Positions 49,495 to 61,065 of a stretch of DNA of 64,000 bases are shown here, one piece after another. Source of the stretch: Pyxicephalus adspersus. Lineage: Eukaryota; Chordata; Amphibia; Anura; Pyxicephalidae. A program made the position numbers and the translations under genes. The notes under the pieces are model-generated. The model was not told the DNA's origin. It saw only the letters and a list, made by a program, of their open reading frames with translations, and ran no database searches. The stretch covers positions 42,228,069 to 42,292,068 of the forward strand of contig NC_092859.1 of the NCBI RefSeq assembly GCF_032062135.1. The letters run 5' to 3'. Positions within the stretch are counted from its first letter, which is position 1. Each line of letters opens with the position of its first letter.

Positions 49495-50548
49495 GTATTT
49501 CAATAGCATTCTATATCTAAAACTGAACTCCAGCCAAGCATAAATACACACAGTTAAAAGTCATATTTGGAAACTATTTTGCCAAAAAATGTTTAATTCT
49601 GTTAAGCTATTCATAGACAGATCCCAAACCACTACAGACCCTAGCCTGCATAATGCCTGTTGAAGGAGTAGCAGCAAAGTGATGTAGTAACTCTGTTAAT
49701 GAGTTGTCAGCATGTTTAATGCAACAGAGCTTGTTTGTCTATAGATTTTGGCCATTCTACTCCAAGGTCTACTGGATAAACTATTATTGAAGACTGATAT
49801 CATGATAAACTCAGGTGCTTTGTGCTGGTTGCACTTAAAAATAACTTTTGATGAGTACATAATCACATTCTTTTTTTTATAAAAAAAATTTTTGCCATAT
49901 TATATTTTTTTGTTCAATACATTCTGACTTCAGAGCTTAACTGCTAAACCATGCGGTCTTAAGGTAATCATTTTTGGATTGGAATGCCTAAAGTTTTGGA
50001 TTAAGTGGGAAAGTGTTGAAACCCATCAGGTTTTTTTTTTTTCTTGTTTTAATTGTTTCCTTTAATTTTTTTGGTTAGAGAGTGGTGGAATATTCAAAAT
50101 ATTATGTCACTCATACTTAAGGTATAGGGAAATCTTCCAATAGGGACACTAATTAGGTAACAATTGTAGCAGAGGGAAATTCTAATAAAAATATAGTTCT
50201 CTATGTATGCAAGGAGTAAAAAAAAGTTTTTTATTTACTTAATAGGGGGGCGTCTAACCAAAAGTGATAGTTTACTTTTAGTCAGTTTCTGGTAAGTAAT
50301 TATATATCTCCCAGTAATTTTTGTGCTGAAGTCCCCTATGCATGTCAGTACAGTAGGATCATACTCTTCCTGTTAAATTTTCAACTTATTTTTATATTTG
50401 TAAGAAACGCCAGGAACAGGAGGGACACCCGTTGTAGTAGGAGTAAACCTTGCACATGGAAATGGAGCCAGAGATTATGGTTCATCTTAATATGTTATAT
50501 TATGTCGAACATATGTTATTATGGAGCAATGTGTATACTTGTTGCAAT

Positions 50549-50754
50549 GGGCCTAATTTATGAAAGCTCTACAAGGATAGAGACAATACACTTTCATCAG
50601 TGAAGCTGGGTGATCCAGCAAACCTGGAATGGATTTTCTTAAAAATCATTTGTTAGCAAATGTTTTCAATCCTGGACCAGATGCATTCCAGGTTTGCTGG
50701 ATCACCCAGAATCACTGATGAAAGTGTATCCTTTCCAGCTTTGGACCAGGCCCA
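50549..50754. repeat. Palindromic fold-back MITE family, copy in MGAT4B intron
   Basis: It runs from gggcctaatttatgaaagct to the right arm ggatcacccagaatcactga, ending ttggaccaggccc. The right end lacks the agctttaataaat segment found in other copies. Confidence 0.8.
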
Positions 50755-51914
50755 ATGTGTTTCCCTTTATTTTCAATAACACCACAATTTTTCTGCTTGG
50801 ATTGGCTGCAAAGGATTTTTTTCTACAATTTTCCACCACTCTCCAATCCAATTTTTTTTTTCTGAGCTCCTGGGGAGACACTCTTCCCTTTGTTTTAAAT
50901 CTGTTCAGATAACTGGTATTTATCCTTGAGATCATTGAAAGGTTACACTGACTGTGAAGCATGATATTCCAGCAGGAGTAATGCGGAGGTCACTGGTACA
51001 CCTGACTGAAACTTTTGACTCAGATACTTTGGGTTCATCTATAGTTTCTTGTCCCAACAACCCAATGCCTTTCTCAAGCTTGTGCTTGGGCAGATAACCA
51101 ATAATTACACTGAAAGAGATAAGGCTAAAGCAATCAGAACTACAGGGAAAGCGAACTCCTGGGAATTATTCAGCCGGTCTCCTGGTATAAAAGAATGGAA
51201 TAGTGTCTTTTTGTATTTGTTGTCCTCTCTCTCAGCCCTTACTGCCTATGTGTGCACTGGCATGTGATAATTCTATTAACACTGCAGTAAAACATGGCTG
51301 AGAAAACTGCTTCTGCAGCAGAAAGAAACAACTTCTACATCTCACTTGTGTATGTATGTCAGGACAAATATTTGTATTGTTTCTGACACTTCTTCCTGGT
51401 CTCACCTTTTATATAATGACCAAATTGTGTAGTTCTTTAGGCCTTTTTTCTTTAGTGTTACTCTGGACCCAGATATAAAAAGATAGCACATTGCTGTAGC
51501 TGTAAGCTGTTTTCTTTGGCTTTGCCTTTTTTTTTTTCTATGTATATCATGATATTTAGACTCCTTACCTCCGGCTATAAGCTGCCTTAGGGGACATATC
51601 CAGGGGTATATGTAGAATATAATGTATTAAAGAGTGTACAGGTAATTTTAAATAAGATGTCCTTTCTGGATTTGTTCATTTCTGAACTGGAAAAATGAAA
51701 AGACACATGCAATGTAAAGCTTACTGAGCTGCAAAGTTGAACATTTATTTAATAGATTCATTGATCGATTGCTGGTGGCCCCTACATGATACTGAACCTG
51801 TTTTTAGGTTTTTCCTCTCCTCTGAACATTCTATATATTAGATGATTATTGATAATCTGCATTTGTGGAGCATTTCTTTAATGTCACATTGTTTTGTGTC
51901 ATTTATTCGCTATT

Positions 51915-51940
51915 CTGATAAAGTGCATATGCACGAAACG
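51915..51940 (+). ncRNA. Hammerhead-ribozyme-like motif (degenerate)
   Basis: ctgataaa is followed by a perfect stem gtgc-atat-gcac and then gaaacg. This reproduces the CUGANGA-stem II-GAAAC order of hammerhead ribozymes, with one core change (CTGATAA for CTGATGA) and one extra A before the stem. Helices I and III are not convincing in the flanks (tattcg...ccctgaaag). It is a probable relic of a hammerhead-bearing retroelement, and is unlikely to be active. Confidence 0.35.
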
Positions 51941-53316
51941 CCCTGAAAGTGTACATTTCATGTGGAAATTAATTCTCTGTCTGTAACTACTAGTTTCTTT
52001 TACATGTTTTTTTTTTTATTTGTTTGGTTTTTACTTCCATATTAAATTATTTGAATGCATTTTTTCATAGTCCCTTATTATTTGGCCCGTTTATCTATAT
52101 AGATTTATTTTGGGATGTAGCGTTTTTACCTTAGAACAAATCACATATTGCCTGCATATAGACAAATCGACTCATTCATTTTGTATATGTAAAATTAAGT
52201 TGCTTTCAGCAAAGTGGATAAGGGTGTACATAAACTTGTGAGAAGAAAACTAGAGCTTTTAGATGAAAGTACATTTATAGGATTTCATACTGTACTGAGA
52301 TTAATTGCCTGCAGTATTAGCTTACTTTACAATTGGTCTAGTCCATTTTTAGGTCAATTTCTTTTTTTTTAGAACAGGTTTACATGTGCCTCTTTACTGC
52401 ACAGATCTGTTCGGTTTTCTAAAATCCCTAGAAAACTTGCATGGCAGCGCTGACTTCTAAAGAACCAGTGTATGTAACATGACGTCTTCCTGAGAGCCAA
52501 CAGTTCCTGGCGTAAGGAAGTGGTAAATGCACCTCAACCTCATCTGTAGTGTGAATTTAGTTCTACTCAATAATTTACTTTTTCCAAATATTAACATGTG
52601 ATCAGGTTTATTTCTTTATTATCCACTAAATTATTTTAATACATAATGGAGTGGAGCCAAAGCTCTTGATAATTGAAAAAGTTGAAGATCAGGTTTTTGT
52701 TTTGGCTTTCTGTGTTCTTTTAGCACAAATTAATTCTCCTTTTATAAATTAGTTACCTTTTATATTTGTTTCCAGAGCAGGGGTCCATGAGAAATCTACT
52801 GGGTACACTTAGACAAGTTATAGTTAAATTTTCCAGTTAATTCATGTAGTGTCTCAAAATTAAAAGTGAAGGTAAATCATCTTGATAAGGACAGTCAGGA
52901 ACAAAAAATTAGTAAAGGTTCCAACTCTTCACCAAAATAGGACATCAAATCATTCTGCAGCTTTGCAACTACCATTTTCATGCCTGGTCATTGATCCATA
53001 AACCAGAACTGTTTTGACGTTGATTTATTATCCAATTAGCTGTCTGGAAGTAAAAAGTGGAAACATTTAAATAGGCAAATTAGACCACTGCTTCCTATCT
53101 GTGTGGAAAAGCAAATCTTTTGGCCGGTAAAATATATTCACATATATGTATCTACCTGTGTATTCATCAAATTGTAGCTCTTCTATAATATTATCAAGTA
53201 GATTAAAATAAGGAATGCCTCGTGTAGCTCACTGGTTACAAGTAATGCGTAAATTCACACATCATTTGTCATCTCTGCAAAACCATTCCAAACCACAACA
53301 AATGAATAAGGACACT

Positions 53317-53533
53317 GGGCCCGATTTAATAAAGCTCTCCAAGGCTGCAGAGGATACACTTTAATCAGTGAAGCTGGGTGATCCAGCAAACCTGGAATGG
53401 ATCTTGTCCAGGAATAAAAACGTTTCTAACAAATAACTCTGAAGAAATCCTATCCAGGTTTGCTGTATCACTCAGCTTTAATGATGAAAGTGTATCCTCT
53501 CCAGCTTTGGAAAGCTTTGATAAATCCAGGCCC
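53317..53533. repeat. Palindromic fold-back MITE family, copy in MGAT4B intron
   Basis: Both arms are present, from gggcccgatttaataaagct to tttgataaatccaggccc. The right arm is slightly diverged. The centre is replaced by ggaataaaaacgtttctaac and similar sequence. Confidence 0.8.
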
Positions 53534-55646
53534 AATGTTCTTTTGCAAAGAGCAAAGAAATTGTAGGCTCGCATATTAAGATATCCTATTTGCAGAATAG
53601 GTATAGTTGTGTGGATTTTTGGCACCTATTTATGATATGTATGTAGAATATACATAGCAGGGCTAGCAAAGTTTCGCTAAAGATAAAATTGCTGATTACT
53701 TACTATAATAGTTGAAACTTGAAATTAGGATACCCATACCTCAGTTTGTAAGGTGACCTGGTGAGATCTATAAATTGTTTTGAAGTTTTTTTTTTTTGTC
53801 AAAATGAAAGAGAAGCTAAGAAACATATTTCGAAATTCTAAATGTATATACCAAGATTGTTTTCATAAGTCAACTTGTTGATTGGCAGTGTGTGCAAATA
53901 AGGCACAGAAACTAAGTTTCAGACTAGTCTTATCCAGAGCTTCTGGTAGTGATGATATTGTTTTGCAGGCTGATACCAAGGTTCTGGCTCCCAGATACAT
54001 ACCCAAACAGGGTTAGCATTGGAGGATAGTAGACAGATAAAATTGACAACAGTGAGTCAGGCTGATCAGCATGGTACCAAGAAATGAGACAGAAGGCAGG
54101 GTCAAAAAGGCAGGCAGAGGCCAGGCAACTATAGTTCTGGCAGAACCATGTGGTACCAAGGGATTGGAAAGGAGGCAATCCAGCAGAGTTTGGGTAATGG
54201 TAGTTAAGACAGATCCAGCGAGGTACCGAATGGTAAGACGGGAGGCAAGCTAGGTAAGGATCTGGCACAGGTCAGATCAGGAACAAAGAACAGGTCAAAA
54301 GAAAATGGCTAGCAGACTAAGATCATCAAGCAAGAATGGTAGAGAGCTGCAGCCTTGAACACACAAATAACTACTGACAACTGAATAGCCAGTAGTATTG
54401 AAAGTTGAAATTTAACCATTGCACTGCCAGTTTTGCTCTTATTGTTGGTGGTGGAATTACAGGTTGCAATACACTATTGCATCTCCTGTTTTCTTCTTCC
54501 CCAGGTGTGCACATTGCGAGGTGCTGGCCTGACAATTAGAAAGAAAAATTTTGGTTTATACTCAGGTCACACCAGTAGATGCCGCTGTGCCCTCATGTAA
54601 ATTGGGTAACAAGTTCTTGGCATGTTAGGCATGAGACTTAAGTTTGTTGTATGCTTTACAAGAGGACACAGTGCCATCTACTGGTAGCCAGTAATATTGC
54701 ACAAAGAACATTTAGGATCCATCATAACCAACTTAAAAGTGCAAAACACACCATGTTAATTTTATTGTTAAATGTTAGCAGTGATGGCTTTATTTTGTTC
54801 TTTAGGTTTGTACTTAAGTCAAATCATTTTCCAGTATTTGCAAGTAAAAATACCTCCAAAGTAGGTGAAAGGAGTTATACCTCAGTTTATATTCAAGTAT
54901 ATAAAGTTATTAACGATAATATTGCTGTCTCCAAAATTGTCATAGAGAGGCTAGATGCAGACTAGTGGCTAGATTAACAGACATTACGTAGGCATGATTT
55001 ATTGTTGTCACAGAAATGCCATGCAGTTATTGCTGGAGTGCTTGTAGACTTGCAGTGGTTGCTGACAGCCTGTAGAAGATCAACAGAACTTAAATGTAAT
55101 AAATGATGAAAACAAAGTGTTTATTGTAAAAATTTCCAAAGCTGAACTCTAGGCAAATATAAAAGGCACACATTAAATAAGTATCTCCGTAATCAATAGT
55201 ACATCATTTAATGTACTTTTTAAGTGTAAGCAGTTTAAGTACTGGAATTCACCTGGTATCAGCCTCTTGCAGTTCCTGCAATCCCCAATCAGTTGACAAG
55301 AAGTATGCTAATAGAAGGCAAAAGAGAGATGTGCTTCTCTTTTCACTGTTCAATACCAGAGTCAGGTCCAGAAAAGCCTGGGCTCAGATAAATTTGGGTA
55401 AATGGTGCAGGCCATCAGACTGGTCAGAACAAAACATAGTGGAGAAATCCATGGAAGATGATTATATGAAATGACAAAGCTGCTGTACTACGCCACTGTT
55501 CGCAGTATGAAGCTTTCAAACTAACAGTGGGTGCAGGCTTGGCTACAGGTCCCATGTGCTCCTCACATCCAAGTAAAGAGGAAAAGACAGGCCACACACT
55601 GTGAATCCTGAGTCATGCTATAACATTTATTAGTCTTAAATGAACT

Positions 55647-55745
55647 AAGGTGATCACAGAACAGTTACACCTAATGAATTACTCAAAGATTAAGCTTCGC
55701 TAGGCATGGAAACAAATCTAAGTTTGCCTGTTCTGTGATCACCTT
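55647..55745. repeat. 17-bp perfect inverted repeat with 65-nt loop
   Basis: aaggtgatcacagaaca at 55647-55663 is exactly complementary to tgttctgtgatcacctt at 55729-55745. In the intron's RNA it could form a hairpin. The arms include TGATCA. No TIR-flanking duplication was seen, so it is not clearly a MITE. Confidence 0.9.
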
Positions 55746-56261
55746 TGCTCACCTGGGACTATAGTTTTATGTAGTTCATATATTATCTTGACATGGATTT
55801 ATGATGCGTCTGTCGTTTTCCATTGTGCTTAAAGCTAATAGTTTATTTTAATTGTGCTATTTTTGGACGGAGTTCTGCTTTAATGCTTTCAAAAGCACAC
55901 AAGGACTACGATATAACAGTATTTATCCAGTCATTGCTGTAGTGGAAAATGTATGGGTCTAAGTTGTGTAACACCTTCATAGGGTTCTTGTTGCCTCTCC
56001 CATACAATAATTCAAGCCATCCAGGAAATTCGGCAGCCAGCTGGAGTCAACCCTGCCTCAAAAGTTCAGAAGATTATTTAAATGTTGACTGATGTTTAAT
56101 TTGTGCTGAGAGGTTTGGCTTCTGTATGACAGATAGATTCTGACTATTTAAAATATTTATCTAAGATTTAAACTATTGTTGAAAATTCTGATGACCCAGC
56201 ACTTTTATATGGGAGGGAAAAAAGTAATTTTATACTAACAATGAACTTTCCCCTTCCTCTC

Positions 56262-56384
56262 AGATTGTAAGCGCTTTCAGGCAGGGTCCTCCTCTCTGTA
56301 TCTGTCTGCCTTTTGCAACTCCTATTTATTGTACAACACTGTGTAGTATGTTGGTGCTTTACAAATACTGTTTATTAATATTAA
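56262..56384 (+). repeat. Retroposon 3' tail family, copy 2
   Basis: Contains agattgtaagcgctttcagg, gggtcctcctctctgtatct and ctatttattgtacaacactg, and ends tactgtttattaatattaa, matching the copies at 36703 and 60919. Confidence 0.75.
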
Positions 56385-56941
56385 TGGCCTTGGCTGCCAG
56401 TCTTTGTGAAGAAATAATAATTTGTTTAAAACAATTTATCCTTGACACTTGATCCCACTTTTCTCTGTGGTTGCTCCAAGCAATAAGTAAATGAGACCTG
56501 TTTAATGTTTTAAGATAAGTGTCTCTTGAAATTCATTCAGTAATTTTGCCCTTAATAAAAGCATATAGTAGCAGCTTTTGTTATGTTTGCAAGTAAAACA
56601 TGAAATAATTTGTCAAAAGCTTGAAATGTCACATTTAATGGCAGTGTAATTTATGTTGTTGGGCAATTGTAGAACTCTTTTAAAAGGCTCATACTGAGAC
56701 ATTTCACAATCTTTTGAAAAGTAACAGAGTGTCCACAGAGGATAATTTTTGGAAATACGAGGCGTAATTGTCCTACATACAAGGCAGAGAAAACCCTTGC
56801 ATAGAACAAGAGCTGTAAATACAGCCTTTATACAACAGCAGTTACTGTATATATCATCATTTTATAGCTTCTTCTGCTTCTCACTATTCAAGGGCATTGC
56901 TGAGAATATTAAAATATTGTGCACTGTTAGATACCCTAAGG

Positions 56942-57133
56942 CAGGGGTGCCCAACAGGTGGATTGCGATCTACTGGTAGATCGCAAAGGCAACGCGAGTA
57001 GATCGCGGAGCCCTGCCTTTCAAAATAAACTCTACCGCAGAGTTATTAAGTTCAAGTTTTTATTGTTAGTATATGATTTTGACTTGGTCATTTTAAAAGT
57101 AGCTCACAGGCCAAAAAAGTGTGGGCACCCCTG
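56942..57133. mobile_element. hAT-type MITE with perfect 8-bp target duplication (CCCTAAGG)
   Basis: The ends caggggtgcccaacaggtgg and aagtgtgggcacccctg are inverted repeats, flanked by CCCTAAGG at 56934-56941 and 57134-57141. The 192-bp interior includes gcgatctactggtagatcgc (a hairpin) and gcgagtagatcgcgg. No transposase. The termini and the 8-bp duplication define it as hAT. Confidence 0.93.
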
Positions 57134-59159
57134 CCCTAAGGAGAGCAATGATGGGCTGTTGTAAATGGAGAGTGTTCACATTGCACTAGTAATTACAAAG
57201 GCTTACAGGGATATGGGTAAATAAATGCTGAACCCACTTGCTGTAAACATGGCACCTATATTATTCCCTTTGTGACAGTGCTAGGACTTGACCTCTATCA
57301 CTATCATCTATGCCCTAATGGAAGGAAAGTCCTCAGTCTTGTGTAAGCTCAGAGTTTTGAATTTAAACCTAACACAGGTCACACAGTGTTGCCCTCTTTG
57401 TTAATGACCACCAGTGTGTTGGAGTAGTAAAGAAAAGGTAAGTTTGGGTAATCACATAGGGTAGCTTTTGATGTAACTCAAACACATTTATTGTTCCCCA
57501 TAAAAAAAGCACCAGCCACCTTTAAGAGGATTGCCACACATGGAGTTACTGTCTGTCTATTGCAGGCACTACTGTATGTTGACATGCCAGTTAACATGAG
57601 TGCTTGGTTCATGTTAGCCCGTTTCTGTACCTTGGGAAACTGCAGTGATCTAAAAAAGAATGTCTGATCACTTGTTCACACCAATAGCAGTTGGCTAGAG
57701 GGGTCTCTGAGGTGCAAAGTTATGATATAATTGGCTGATCTACCCATAAACAGATTTATATCTTATGTCTAGGGATTACCTATTGGCTGCATATTTCTTT
57801 ACTGTATATGTGCACATTAAAAATAAATAATTGATTAATAAAGATTTAAACTCTAAGTCCCTACAATAAGTATAATAAAATGTAACAACCACACAATAAT
57901 AAATGTATAATTTTTTTTATCGTGTTTTTACTTTAACAGAGTGCTTGTTTATGCAGTTAGTCTATAGAAGTTGCTGGTGGTTGTTACAATTTTCTGGCTT
58001 AATATTAAGGGCTGCAAGGTGGCTACCAGCTTAATGCCTACATTTGTATTCCCAGCACTCTCTAGCACAAAAGGGTGGCTACAAATAAAGGTATTCTGAA
58101 AATAGCATGAATTGTAGCCAAAGACACAAATGTTATGCTGTTTTCTGCAAAGGATATAAAATATTTATAGTGACTGATTAAAGATGTATTTTTACAGCAA
58201 CAAAAGTAAAAAAAACACTAGAATCATTTTTTTTTACTTTACTGATCATTAATGTTTATAACAGCCCACCCATCCCAGAGTAAAAACTGTCTATTTTCTT
58301 TGGCTCAATCTTAGGTTGTGACAGACATTTATACAGTTTTCAGCTGTGTGTCTAGTATATAAGTCCACTAACACCCTTGACCTTCTCTGGATAGTTGATG
58401 TATCTTTAAAAATGGTTGCCTCCATTATTCTTGTTGCTTTTCTTAAAACATCCTAGGTGACATTATTCTTAGAAGGATTCAATTCTCTTCAAGCCAGCAA
58501 AACTATTTGTAAAAGATTGACTGTATTCTACTTTTTTATTTTATTTTGTAAGTATACCTGTTCAAACATATCTAAGGCCTGAAGTATTTTGGCCATTTTC
58601 TATCAGTAAAACAGTAAATTCTCTTTGCTTCTGAGACATTTACTAAAAACAAGCTGGAACACAAAGGTTTTTTTCCTTCCTTGCCAATAGGTGTCAAGTA
58701 TTTTTTTGTTGCTTTTTTATCTGTTACTTTTTTTTTACCCTACTCCAGAGTAGAAAATTGTGTTTAACTTGTGACAAGGGTAATGGATATGTATTACTAC
58801 TGATAAAGGTAACTGTGTAAAGATCATTTGGATACTTGCATGTAAGCTATTACAGTTATCAAAAATGTTTTATATTTTTAGCATTGTAGAATGACAATGT
58901 GATCATTCTTCTTTTCTTCCCTTCTTTAAGCATGCTCACTGAGTCTAAAATGGTAATGGTAAATGGCAATGGTAACAAAGCCCCAACTAGCTCAAAGTAC
59001 TACTATTTTCCTTTCCAGTCTGAGTTCTCCTGTGCAGGGGACAAGAAGGAGCTAATATGAAGACAGCTTCAGATACTTGTGCCTAGTGTGTAAATATTCA
59101 TTATGCTTTTAAAGAAACGTCAAATTCATATATTTTTATTGTATCTTTTCTTTCTGCAG

Positions 59160-59206
59160 ACTGATGCACAGTATGCGACTTCGGTGGCTGAAAACATAAA
59201 AAGCAT
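59160..59206 (+). CDS. MGAT4B: MGAT4B internal exon (probably exon 5): small catalytic-domain exon
   Basis: This 47-nt exon reads TDAQYATSVAENIKS and ends two bases (at) into the next codon. It matches the segment following VLIAE in vertebrate MGAT4B (TDxQYxxxVxENIK). The acceptor is tttctgcag ending at 59159, and the donor gtaagtg from 59207 is close to consensus. The entry phase (0) agrees with the exit phase of the exon at 49361-49494. It is too short to be found by ORF length and is called from homology, phase and splice signals together. The following exon, which should begin with the FPTEIHSG-like segment, is not visible before the end of the window. Confidence 0.88.
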
Positions 59207-60081
59207 GTAAGTGTTATTCTTTTATGTTTCTTCTGGATGCATTTATGATCCGGCTTTCAAATCAGCCACGCATACTTTGTTATTTCTAAACTCAAGACTG
59301 ACTCTTAAGTGTGGAATATGGTTTGGAAAACATTAGCAGTAAAGGAGCCAAGGTGTCATTTTAGGATGGTGAGGGTGTAGACAAGCAGAGATTAGCACAA
59401 ATAACTTGCAAGAGTGAATATTTCTTTGCCGTGTCCTTGAAATGTGAGTGAAACGGTTGTAAAATCTTGGCATAGAGTTGACTTTTTAATTTATGTGTTT
59501 GGTGTGCTGCTTCCAACAGTCTCGATTAGAATTAAAAATGCAGTGAATGGATTAGGTGGAAGTATCTGAATCTGATTAATAGACCATAGTATAAAATAAA
59601 TCAAATATTAGAAAATTAAAGTGCACGTTCACCTTTGGAGATTAAAAAAAATGAGGAAAAAAAAACATGGATTTATCTCAAGTTATAATACATTTTGCTT
59701 AGATGGATGTCTAATTTCCATTATGTCTTATCCTTCTAAATATGCTTAGTCATTTACAGTTTTTTTTTCCAAACAGATTAAAGCAAACTAGTCATTAAAT
59801 ATTTATTATGTCTTTAGGATTGAAGGAGGATGTACTTTCTTTTCTTCGTTGCTGTATATGCATTGTCCGAAATTGGGCACTTTAATATGTTTCTATGTCT
59901 CGCGTTGCAGAACCATTCATTTTGAATATCACCGCAAAGTACTAAACCAATGCACCTGTATTGTGACAATCCACAATCTACAGTATCGCAATACGTTGCC
60001 CTTACAACTATTTGCATATATTCAAGACAAAAGACTGCAGAGCTGTGATTTAGACCTTACAACATGTTCCACTCCAAGGGC

Positions 60082-60363
60082 TTGTTTTGTCTAGGGGGTA
60101 AGGCTTTTAGAGAAAGACTTACCTTATTCCCTTCCCGCAACCACCTGAGCTCTACTCTGCTGCTTTGTTCTCCAAAGATGTCTCAGTGTGATCCAGTATA
60201 GTCCAGGGCTAAAATACTCGCACATTAAAGAATATTGCATAAAAGAAGAAATATACATATACATATTGCAAAGAAGAAGAAAAACTCCGGCAGCTGCAGG
60301 AGCGGGAAGTAAGGTAAGTTGCAAGGTAAGGTAAAATGCAAAACACTCCCTTAGACAAAACAA
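60082..60363. mobile_element. Palindromic MITE with ttgttttgtcta ends
   Basis: The left end ttgttttgtctaggggg (60082-60098) and the right end cccttagacaaaacaa (60348-60363) are inverted repeats with two mismatches. Inside, gacttaccttattccc and gggaagtaaggtaagt form a second imperfect inverted pair, so the whole 282 bp is roughly palindromic. The superfamily could not be decided, as no clean target duplication was seen. Confidence 0.65.
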
Positions 60364-60918
60364 CCTACTTATCCCAAATGAGGTAAAATTATTTTGCCAA
60401 AGGTAATTCCTAAAAGATGAGAAGGTTTTGAGAATAGTTAAAATATAAATTCTGTCAATACTCTTAATATTTTTAAAATTGTAAAAGTTTTCATTTGTTG
60501 TTTGATAACAGGAGTAAATATTGTGAACCTTCACTTTGTATAAACACATCTTTAGTAAGTCAATTTCTGACTTTTTAGTGTATGAGTTGAGGAGAATGAC
60601 AGGGCTGCAACTTTTAACAAGACTTTTTAGGGGAGGGGGATTGCAGGTGTGGAATAAAGGCACCTAAAGGTGGCCTCTAAAAACTTCTCATCATGGCCAA
60701 TCTCCGGGCTATATTACAGGCAACGTTTCTGACCACTTCTTTGTGCAATATTTCCAAGTAAGTTTTCAGTTCCTGGATGAAGCTGTAGAGTCAAGCTCAA
60801 GAGATTTACATAATGTTTTATGAAAAAATATGGGCTTCCAGTACTGACCCCTTTTTCTGAAAAGGCTGGTTGTCTGGCTATCATGCTGATCCATTGGATA
60901 TGTTACTTACAGAGAATT

Positions 60919-60938
60919 TTATTATTAATAATATTATT

Positions 60939-60978
<40 letters not shown>

Positions 60979-61065
60979 ATAAACATGATTTATATAGCCA
61001 ACATATTACGCATTGCTTTACATTTAATAGGGGTTGTAAATGACAGACAAATACAGACAGTGAAA
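60919..61065 (-). repeat. Retroposon 3' tail family, copy 3, with (AAT)n microsatellite
   Basis: The (TAA/AAT)n tract at 60919-60980 forms the 3' end. Then, read on the minus strand, come ggctatataaatcatgttta, tgtaaagcaatgcgtaatat and tgtctgtatttgtctgtcat. It is in opposite orientation to the other two copies. Confidence 0.75.

Larger units (their letters stand above)
49495..59159 (+). other. MGAT4B: MGAT4B intron between the 134-nt and 47-nt exons
   Basis: This phase-0 intron of 9,665 nt holds two fold-back repeats (50549-50754 and 53317-53533), a hammerhead-like motif (51915-51940), a 17-bp inverted repeat (55647-55745), a retroposon 3' tail (56262-56384) and an hAT MITE (56942-57133). The stretch about 53940-54300 has a purine-rich, loosely repetitive texture (ggcagg, ggtaccaa and similar words) and may be old repeat DNA. 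The remaining stretches show nothing recognisable. Confidence 0.82.

Noticed and set aside
53221..53260. tagctcactggttacaag, resembling a tRNA A box
   Set aside because: No B box (GGTTCGANTCC) and no cloverleaf follow within the expected distance.
60124..60663. 179-codon minus-strand open frame
   Set aside because: About half of it is the palindromic MITE at 60082-60363 and the rest is AT-rich. There is no similarity to a known protein.
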